In this document: piece by piece, positions 16,045-21,153 of the stretch | Layout: every line of letters starts with the position of its first letter | Position numbering within the stretch: position 1 is the first letter of the stretch | DNA from: Clostridiaceae bacterium | GTDB lineage: Bacteria; Bacillota; Clostridia; Oscillospirales; Acutalibacteraceae | Assembly (NCBI GenBank): GCA_016292785.1 | Contig: JAEDFL010000031.1 | Span: 1 to 21,153 of the forward strand | Direction of reading: 5' to 3' | DNA: 21,153 bases | The notes under the pieces: generated by a model | Databases searched by the model: none | What the model was told of the DNA's origin: nothing | The model's input: only the letters and a program-made list of their open reading frames with translations | Program-made: the position numbers and the translations under genes

Positions 16045-16057
16045 AGGCTTCAAGCCT
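16045..16057. promoter_or_regulatory. 13-base palindrome between divergent promoters (possible operator)
   Basis: AGGCTT and AAGCCT are perfect inverted repeats around one central base. The site lies about 34 bases upstream of the GRE-operon -35 box and about 49 upstream of the coaX -35 box. No gene is read into it from either side, so a terminator makes little sense. An activator or repressor site is more likely. The regulator is unknown, and none is encoded in the window. Confidence 0.35.
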
Positions 16058-16105
16058 GAATTTTTTACGCTTTTGCATTTAATTTTAACTATTTTACTAA
16101 TAAAG

Positions 16106-16134
16106 TTGACATCTGTTAAATTTATTTATATAAT
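16106..16134 (+). promoter_or_regulatory. Perfect-consensus SigA promoter of coaX
   Basis: TTGACA (16106-16111), a 17-base spacer and TATAAT (16129-16134) match the consensus exactly. The predicted start near 16141 falls inside the coaX ribosome site AGGTGG (16140-16145), so the leader would be only about ten bases. Confidence 0.88.
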
Positions 16135-16150
16135 TTTTTAGGTGGTAAAA

Positions 16151-16921
16151 ATGCTTCTTACAATAGATATAGGCAATACCAATATAACAATGGGTATTTA
16201 CGAGGGCGACGACCTGCTTTTCACCTCCCGTCTTGCAACAGACAGGAAGAGAACAAGCGATCAGTACGCCGTTGAGCTTCTTAATATTTTCAATCTCCAC
16301 AATGCAAGCTGTTCCGGTTTTTCCGGTGCAATAATCAGTAGCGTTGTGCCCGAGGTCGTGTATGCCGTCAAAACTGCCATTGAGACAGTTACGGGCATTA
16401 CTCCCCTTGTGCTTTCCTCCGATATAGGAACGGGACTTAAAATCGTAAAAAACGCCGTCGGTCAGCTCGGAGCGGATCTTGCGGTAGCATCCGTTGCGGC
16501 AAGGGATAAATATCCTCTGCCCTGCTTTATCGTTGATCTCGGCACGGCAACAAAAATAATCCTCATTGACGAGGACGGGACATTTCTCGGCTGCACAATA
16601 TCGGCAGGCGTCGGAATTTCTCTTGAGGCACTTGCCCAAAAGACCTCGCAGCTCCCTACGGTCAGTCTGACGGCTCCTTCCACCTCGATCGGAACAAATA
16701 CAGTTGACTGTATGAAATCAGGCACGGTGTTCGGCACGGCGGCAATGCTTGACGGGCTTACGGCGAGAATGGAAAGGGATTTCGGAAAAGAAGTTAAAAC
16801 AACGGTCGCAACCGGAGGTCTTGCAGAAGAAATTGTTAAAAACTGCGAACGGCGCATAGTATTTGACAGAGACCTTATCCTTGAGGGTTTGAAAAATATT
16901 TTTAATCGAAAGGAAAAATAA
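16151..16921 (+). CDS. coaX: Type III pantothenate kinase
   Basis: CoaX phosphorylates pantothenate, the first step of coenzyme A synthesis. It is insensitive to CoA feedback and usually needs a monovalent cation. It has 256 residues of ASKHA fold: MLLTIDIGNTN at the N-terminus (ATP phosphate site), LSSDIGTGLKI (89-99), GADL (107-110), VDLGTATKI (128-136) and VATGGLA near the C-terminus. I start at ATG 16151 because MLLTIDIGNTN matches family N-termini and AGGTGG (16140-16145) is well spaced; a GTG at 16142 would fall within that ribosome site. Two family positions differ: GADR is GADL, and the IxPG loop reads ISAG. The adjacent gene, starting 3 bases after the stop, is a probable vitamin transporter subunit, which supports the pantothenate role. 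Confidence 0.88.
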   Translation: MLLTIDIGNTNITMGIYEGDDLLFTSRLATDRKRTSDQYAVELLNIFNLHNASCSGFSGAIISSVVPEVVYAVKTAIETVTGITPLVLSSDIGTGLKIVKNAVGQLGADLAVASVAARDKYPLPCFIVDLGTATKIILIDEDGTFLGCTISAGVGISLEALAQKTSQLPTVSLTAPSTSIGTNTVDCMKSGTVFGTAAMLDGLTARMERDFGKEVKTTVATGGLAEEIVKNCERRIVFDRDLILEGLKNIFNRKEK

Positions 16922-16923
16922 AG

Positions 16924-17532
16924 ATGAAAATCGAAGCAAAAAGAAAAAAAACCTTTATCGCAATGGCAATACTGACCGTTCTGATAGCCGTAACAACTCT
17001 CACCTCTGTCGGCTATATCCGCACGTCCGGCCGTAATGTCAACATTGTTCCGATTTTCGTTATCATCGGCGCAATAAGATACGGGCAGTCTTGCGGCGCA
17101 TATCTCGGCGCAGTATTCGGAATTTCAAGCTTTATCCGATGTTTCTTTCCAAGCTTCGATCTCGGTCAGTCGTTCATTCAGAGCAACCCTTACTACACAT
17201 TTCTTGTATGTGTTCTGCCGAGAGTTCTTATGGGATTTTGCTGCAGTTTAATTTTTAAATTCTTCTGCCAAAACTGCTCAAAAAATTTTTCGTATGTTAT
17301 CGCTTCTTTCAGCGGAGGTTTTCTGAACACGCTGTTTGTTTCCATGTCTCTTATGCTTGCTTTTTACAAGAGCGACTACGTTCAGTCCCTCGGATCGCAC
17401 TTCACCCAGATGGTAAGAACTCTCATCACCTTTAATTCCTACCTTGAGTGGATAATTTTCACGGTTGTCGGATCTCTTGTGCTTTACATAATCGGTCGTT
17501 TGACGGATAAAAATAAAGGTGAGGTTTCCTGA
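16924..17532 (+). CDS. ECF transporter S component, probably for pantothenate
   Basis: This hydrophobic 202-residue membrane protein has about six predicted helices (roughly 11-30, 41-52, 57-75, 90-112, 122-147, 172-192) and a basic N-terminus. Its size and the NIVPIFVIIGAIRYGQSCGAYLG-like segment (40-62) fit substrate-binding S components of energy-coupling factor transporters, which share a common EcfA-EcfA'-EcfT module encoded elsewhere. Only two bases separate it from coaX, and its ribosome site (AAAGGA, about 16909-16914) lies inside coaX, so the two should be translationally coupled. From this I infer pantothenate uptake (PanT-like). The family call is fairly safe; the substrate is by context only. 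Confidence 0.75.
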   Translation: MKIEAKRKKTFIAMAILTVLIAVTTLTSVGYIRTSGRNVNIVPIFVIIGAIRYGQSCGAYLGAVFGISSFIRCFFPSFDLGQSFIQSNPYYTFLVCVLPRVLMGFCCSLIFKFFCQNCSKNFSYVIASFSGGFLNTLFVSMSLMLAFYKSDYVQSLGSHFTQMVRTLITFNSYLEWIIFTVVGSLVLYIIGRLTDKNKGEVS

Positions 17533-17543
17533 ATTTTCAAAAC

Positions 17544-17572
17544 TTGACTTTTTCCCGATAAGGTGTTATTAT
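17544..17572 (+). promoter_or_regulatory. Extended -10 promoter of the T-box/metG/tatD unit
   Basis: TTGACT (17544-17549), a 17-base spacer and TATTAT (17567-17572), with TG one base before the -10, give an extended -10 promoter. Transcription should begin near 17579, just before T-box stem I. Confidence 0.8.
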
Positions 17573-17582
17573 TCTTGCAACG

Positions 17583-17810
17583 GCTGTGATAAAGAGGATC
17601 GGAGCAAAGCTTTTCAGAGAGTCGGCGGAGGGTGCAAGCCGACAGCGGAGCTTCAGGTATCTATGGCTTTTGAGCCGAAGGTCTGAACTGACAGTAGGGC
17701 TTTCCGTATAGCTGCGTTAAAGCTTCGAGTGGTATTCCGATAAGGATTACAAATTGAGTGGTACCGCGGGTTAATCTCGTCTCAAAGCAAATGCTTTGGG
17801 GCGTTTTTTT
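17583..17810 (+). ncRNA. T-box riboswitch leader, methionine-specific, upstream of metG
   Basis: This transcribed leader senses uncharged tRNA-Met and lets transcription run into metG when methionine charging is low. Stem I starts near 17597 and has the AG-bulge region (CAGAGAGTCGGC) and a distal loop GGTGCAAGCC, both canonical. The specifier triplet is ATG (17663-17665), followed by the usual purine. The T-box sequence GAGTGGTACCGCGGG is at 17756-17770; its bulge TGGT pairs with a tRNA end of ACCA, fitting the A73 discriminator of tRNA-Met. TTGAG (17754-17758) can pair with CTCAA (17781-17785) as the antiterminator. The competing terminator is at 17778-17810. Codon, discriminator and downstream gene all agree. 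Confidence 0.95.
17778..17810 (+). terminator. Regulated terminator of the T-box leader
   Basis: CGTCTCAAAGC (17778-17788) pairs over all 11 positions (two G-U) with GCTTTGGGGCG (17793-17803) around an AAAT loop, followed by seven T. Its 5' arm overlaps the antiterminator partner CTCAA, so the two structures exclude each other. Confidence 0.93.
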
Positions 17811-17847
17811 CTGCGGATAACAAATATACAAAGGAGGATATGAATCA

Positions 17848-19785
17848 ATGAGTAAAGGAAAATTTTACATCACAACGGCGATCGCCTACACTTCCCGTAA
17901 GCCGCACATCGGCAACAGCTACGAGATAGTTATGACGGACGCAATAGCGAGATACAAAAGATTGCAGGGCTACGACGTTTTCTTCCAGACGGGCACAGAC
18001 GAGCACGGTCAGAAGATTGAGGAGATTGCCGCCGCAGAGGGCATCACACCCAAACAGCACGTTGACCGTGTTGCCGGCGAGATCAAGGATATCTGCGACC
18101 TGCTCAACACTACCTACGACAAATTCATCAGAACTACCGATCCGGATCACGAAAAGGTAATTCAGAAGATTTTCAAAAAGCTCTACGATCAGGGCGATAT
18201 CTATAAGGGACACTATGAGGGTATGTACTGCACACCCTGCGAATCCTTCTGGACAGAATCTCAGCTTGTGGACGGCAAATGTCCCGACTGCGGACGTGAG
18301 GTCAAGCCTGCCCGCGAGGAGGCCTATTTCCTGAAGCTTTCAAAGTATCAGAAGCAGCTTGAGGAATACATTGAGAGTAACGAAAACTTCATCTATCCCG
18401 AAAGCCGCAAGAAGGAGATGCTCAACAACTTCATCAAGCCCGGTCTTCAGGATCTCTGCGTTTCCCGTACCTCGTTCAAGTGGGGTATTCCCGTAGATTT
18501 CGATCCCGGTCACGTTGTTTATGTCTGGCTTGACGCTCTGGCTAACTACATCACGGGCATCGGTTACGATCCCGACGGTTCAAGCGAGCTTTACAAGAAA
18601 TATTGGCCTGCCGACGTTCACATCATCGGCAAGGATATTGTAAGATTTCACACGATTTACTGGCCGATTATGCTTATGGCTCTCGGCGAGCCGCTTCCCA
18701 AGCAGGTTTTCGGTCATCCGTGGCTTCTCTTTGGCACAGATAAAATGTCAAAATCAAGGGGCAACGTCATCTATGCCGATGATCTTGTTGAGCTTTTCGG
18801 AGTTGACGCAGTAAGATACTACCTGCTTGCCGAGATGCCCTACGCCTCCGACGGCTCGATCACATATGAGAATATGATTGAACGCTATAACGCCGATCTT
18901 GCAAACACGCTCGGCAACCTCGTCAACCGTACCGTCGCCATGACGAACAAGTATTTTGACGGCGTTGTTCAGCCGGGTGACGAAGCCGAAACGATTGACG
19001 CCGAGCTTAAAGCTCTTGCCGTTGAAACGGTCGGCAAGGTCGACAAGCTCCTTGCGGAATACAGAGTCAGCGACACTCTCGACGCAATATTTGCGCTTGC
19101 AAAACGCTGTAACAAATATATTGACGAAACTACGCCGTGGGCTCTTGCAAAGGACGAGAGCAAGAAAGCACGTCTCGGAACGGTGCTTTACAACCTGCTT
19201 GAAAGCATTCGTTTCACCGCCGTTCTCCTCTCCCCCTTCCTCCCCGATACCGCCGACAAGATTTTCGCCCAGCTCAATACAGATATAAAGGATTACGACT
19301 CATTGAGCGAGTTTGGTGCGCTCAAGGCAGGCACACAGGTCGGCAAGGCCGAGCCGATTTTCGCAAGAATTGACTCCAAGGAAATGTTTGAAAAGATCGA
19401 AGCAAGAGCCGAGGCATCACAGGAGGCCGCCAAGGAGGAAAACGCCGAGGTTGAGGGACTTGCCAAGATCGGTATTGAGGATTTCGCCAAGGTCGAGCTT
19501 AGGGTTGCCGAGATCAAGGACTGCGAGCCTGTTAAGAAAGCGAAAAAGCTTCTGAAGCTCACACTTGATGACGGCGGTAAAGCTCCGAGAACAGTTGCCA
19601 GCGGAATTGCAAAATGGTATAAGCCCGAAGAGCTCATCGGTCACAAGGTTATTGTTGTCGCCAACCTCAAGCCTGCCGTACTCTGCGGAGTTGAGAGCAA
19701 CGGAATGATTCTTGCCGCAGACTGTGACGATGAAGCAAAGGTCGTTTTCGTTGACGGTATGCCGAACGGAGCAAAGATAAGATAA
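17848..19785 (+). CDS. metG: Methionyl-tRNA synthetase with C-terminal tRNA-binding domain
   Basis: This class I synthetase charges both initiator and elongator tRNA-Met. It has 645 residues. The Rossmann domain carries PHIGN (19-23, the HIGH motif) and a zinc finger with Cys128, Cys131, Cys145 and Cys148 (CTPC, CPDC). KMSKS is at 299-303, followed by the helical anticodon domain. An EMAPII/Trbp111-like OB-fold fills the last ~105 residues and would help tRNA binding and dimerisation. Start ATG 17848 has AAGGAGG (17831-17837). Expression is controlled by the preceding Met-specific T-box leader. The stop overlaps the tatD ATG by one base (TAATG), so the two genes are translationally coupled. 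Confidence 0.97.
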   Translation: MSKGKFYITTAIAYTSRKPHIGNSYEIVMTDAIARYKRLQGYDVFFQTGTDEHGQKIEEIAAAEGITPKQHVDRVAGEIKDICDLLNTTYDKFIRTTDPDHEKVIQKIFKKLYDQGDIYKGHYEGMYCTPCESFWTESQLVDGKCPDCGREVKPAREEAYFLKLSKYQKQLEEYIESNENFIYPESRKKEMLNNFIKPGLQDLCVSRTSFKWGIPVDFDPGHVVYVWLDALANYITGIGYDPDGSSELYKKYWPADVHIIGKDIVRFHTIYWPIMLMALGEPLPKQVFGHPWLLFGTDKMSKSRGNVIYADDLVELFGVDAVRYYLLAEMPYASDGSITYENMIERYNADLANTLGNLVNRTVAMTNKYFDGVVQPGDEAETIDAELKALAVETVGKVDKLLAEYRVSDTLDAIFALAKRCNKYIDETTPWALAKDESKKARLGTVLYNLLESIRFTAVLLSPFLPDTADKIFAQLNTDIKDYDSLSEFGALKAGTQVGKAEPIFARIDSKEMFEKIEARAEASQEAAKEENAEVEGLAKIGIEDFAKVELRVAEIKDCEPVKKAKKLLKLTLDDGGKAPRTVASGIAKWYKPEELIGHKVIVVANLKPAVLCGVESNGMILAADCDDEAKVVFVDGMPNGAKIR

Positions 19786-20552
19786 TGTACAGCAATATTT
19801 TCGACACCCACGCCCATTACGACGACGAAAAATTCGATGAGGACAGAACCGAGCTTTTAAGCTCCCTGCCCTCAAAGGGCGTTGTGAATGTTATAAACTG
19901 CGGCTGTGATCTTGCTTCAAGCCTTAAAAGCATTGAATTTTCGGAGAAATACGGCTTTTTCTATTCTGCCGTGGGAGTTCATCCGAGCAATATAACCGAG
20001 GCTTCATACACGGAGCTTGAAAGGATAAAAGAGCTTTACTCGCACAAAAAATGCGTTGCCGTCGGAGAAATCGGTCTTGAATACCACTACGATTTTGTGC
20101 CGAAAGACTTACAGCTTGATATCTTTGAAAAGCAGCTTGCTCTCGCAAACGAGCTTGACCTACCTGTCATTGTTCACGATCGTGAGGCACACGAGGATAC
20201 AATGCGCCTGCTGAAAAAGTATAAGCCTAAAGGCGTTGTGCATTGCTTTTCGGGAAGCTTGGAAACCGCAAAGGAGACGCTGAAGCTCGGTATGTATATA
20301 GGTCTCGGCGGTGCGGTGACATTCAAAAACGCCAAAAAGCCGCTTGAGGTTGCGGAGTATGTACCCGAGGACAGGCTACTGCTTGAAACCGACTGTCCGT
20401 ATATGTCGCCCGTGCCGTTCAGAGGACGGCGTAACTCATCGGAGCTTATCGCATATTCGGCAGAAAAAATTGCCGAGGTCAGACACACCGACACTCAGCA
20501 GCTTATTAACTCTGCGGCAGAAAACGCACGCAGACTGTTTGAAATTGAATAA
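19785..20552 (+). CDS. TatD family metal-dependent hydrolase (putative DNase)
   Basis: This 255-residue TIM-barrel amidohydrolase-like enzyme belongs to the TatD family, whose members have Mg2+-dependent DNase or exonuclease activity in DNA repair and quality control. Metal ligands are visible in DTHAHYDD (His9, His11), VGEIGLEYHYD (the bridging Glu), PVIVHDR, VVHCFSG and LLLETDCPYMSP (catalytic Asp). GRRN follows as in the family. The start codon overlaps the metG stop by one base, and metG-tatD is a long-standing gene pair in Firmicutes (metS-yabD in Bacillus). Transcription ends at the hairpin starting at 20560. The in vivo substrate of this branch is not established. Confidence 0.93.
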   Translation: MYSNIFDTHAHYDDEKFDEDRTELLSSLPSKGVVNVINCGCDLASSLKSIEFSEKYGFFYSAVGVHPSNITEASYTELERIKELYSHKKCVAVGEIGLEYHYDFVPKDLQLDIFEKQLALANELDLPVIVHDREAHEDTMRLLKKYKPKGVVHCFSGSLETAKETLKLGMYIGLGGAVTFKNAKKPLEVAEYVPEDRLLLETDCPYMSPVPFRGRRNSSELIAYSAEKIAEVRHTDTQQLINSAAENARRLFEIE

Positions 20553-20559
20553 AATGATA

Positions 20560-20590
20560 GGGGCTGTCGCAATAAGCGAAGCCCCTTTTT
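20560..20590 (+). terminator. Terminator after tatD
   Basis: GGGGCT (20560-20565) plus TCGC (20567-20570) pair with GCGA (20576-20579) plus AGCCCC (20580-20585), with one bulged G and an AATAA loop, followed by TTTTT. It ends the metG-tatD transcript and lies between it and the converging thioesterase gene. Confidence 0.9.
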
Positions 20591-20594
20591 ATTA

Positions 20595-20990
20595 TTAAGA
20601 AAGGTGCATACCCGTTGTACTTATCACGGCAATCTCCGCACCGAGGTCGTCCGTAATCATTATCTCATAAAAGCAGAGCCGTCTGCCCTCCTTGACCTTT
20701 CTGCATTCGGCAAAGAGCTTTTTCCCTTTGGACGAGGAAAGGTAGCTGATATGGCTGTCCGCCGTGGCAGTAAACGAATTTTCGCTGTTCGTCGCAACGG
20801 CAAAGGCAAAATCGGCAAGAGTGAACATCACGCCACCCATCACCTGACCGTGCGCACCGCGGTGCCTTTCGTCAAGCTCCAGACTGCATTTTGAATAGCA
20901 GTCGTCAACCTCGTCAATGACGATTCCCGTTACCTCAACGGCATATCTGTCGCCCTCGAAAAAGCGGCGGACTTCTTCAATATTCCTCAT
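20595..20990 (-). CDS. PaaI-type hotdog-fold thioesterase
   Basis: This 131-residue protein has the hotdog fold of acyl-CoA thioesterases. The core motif HGQVMGGVMFTLADFAFAVA (about residues 47-66) matches the HGxxxGGxxFxLAD signature of PaaI/YbgC-like enzymes, with the catalytic acid at the Asp of LAD. A strand reading ADSHISYLSS and a C-terminal beta-sheet complete the fold. Such enzymes hydrolyse acyl- or aryl-CoA esters, often as a housekeeping release of CoA; the substrate here is unknown. Start ATG 20990 has GGAAGGA upstream. It converges on tatD with five bases between its stop and that terminator's T-run. Confidence 0.85.
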   Translation of the reverse strand: MRNIEEVRRFFEGDRYAVEVTGIVIDEVDDCYSKCSLELDERHRGAHGQVMGGVMFTLADFAFAVATNSENSFTATADSHISYLSSSKGKKLFAECRKVKEGRRLCFYEIMITDDLGAEIAVISTTGMHLS

Positions 20991-21021
20991 GGTATCCTTC
21001 CTTTACAGATGTGTTTTTTAT

Positions 21022-21045
21022 TAGATGTTAGACAGTAGATGTTAG
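21022..21045. repeat. Tandem 10-base direct repeat TAGATGTTAG
   Basis: TAGATGTTAG occurs at 21022-21031 and 21036-21045, 14 bases apart, upstream of the thioesterase gene. The right copy overlaps the candidate -10 box of that gene on the minus strand. It may be a repressor site or a remnant of a scattered genomic repeat. Confidence 0.5.
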
Positions 21046-21067
21046 GTTTCAGACCATATCATTTCAA
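21039..21067 (-). promoter_or_regulatory. Candidate promoter of the thioesterase gene
   Basis: On the minus strand, TTGAAA (21067-21062) and TAACAT (21044-21039) are 17 bases apart. Transcription would start near 21032, about 40 bases before ATG 20990. The -10 box is weak. I see nothing else in the remaining tail (21068-21153). Confidence 0.35.
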
Positions 21068-21153
21068 TTTTTGAAGAAACTATTCGGCTCCCTTGCAAGC
21101 AATGTCATTAACTTAAGAAAAAGTGAAAAACATTAGTTCAAATTACTGTTTAA

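Noticed and set aside
16097..16639. Minus-strand 180-codon frame opposite coaX
   Set aside because: It is antisense to a well-supported gene and crosses its consensus promoter; no domain is visible.

Overview
The window looks like chromosomal DNA of an anaerobic, low-to-mid GC Firmicute, most likely a gut or rumen Clostridia of the Oscillospiraceae/Ruminococcaceae kind. The basis is indirect: an archaeal/eukaryote-type ProS, a T-box leader on metG, the metG-tatD pair, a type III pantothenate kinase next to an ECF-type membrane protein, near-consensus SigA promoters, strong AGGAGG-like ribosome sites, and an oxygen-sensitive glycyl radical enzyme with its activase. No phage, IS element, CRISPR array, tRNA or rRNA gene was seen.

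Layout. (1) 1-2924, plus strand: the 3' part of dusB; a roughly 390-base intergenic region with four identical, helically phased AGTTTTCCACA boxes (DnaA-box-like); then acpP-proS behind a textbook promoter, ending at a two-way terminator. (2) 2936-7180, minus strand: an ABC-F ATPase, a GH63-type glycosidase and a sugar-phosphate-isomerase-like TIM barrel, with short gaps and their own promoter. (3) 7408-15960, minus strand: a five-gene operon, in transcription order a glycyl-radical-enzyme activase, a divergent glycyl radical enzyme (GRE), an FGGY sugar kinase of sedoheptulokinase type, mannose-6-phosphate isomerase and a GH38 alpha-mannosidase, with a strong extended -10 promoter and a terminator. 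(4) 16106-20590, plus strand: coaX and a probable pantothenate ECF S component, then a Met-specific T-box leader, metG and tatD, closed by a terminator. (5) 20595-20990, minus strand: a PaaI-type hotdog thioesterase.

How the genes fit together. Regions 2 and 3 form a sugar-salvage island. The cytoplasmic glycosidases (GH38, GH63; no signal peptides) would release sugars from imported oligosaccharides, ManA would bring mannose-6-phosphate to fructose-6-phosphate, and the kinase and isomerase-like proteins would handle further sugars. The unexpected member is the GRE. It keeps the catalytic Cys (GCQEP) and the radical Gly, but its glycyl loop reads RIHGTF instead of the usual RVxGYS, and it is paired with a minimal activase without extra ferredoxin clusters. 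This module is the best candidate here for an undescribed system: a radical C-O or C-C cleavage step built into mannoside or anhydro-sugar/polyol breakdown. Its substrate cannot be read from sequence.
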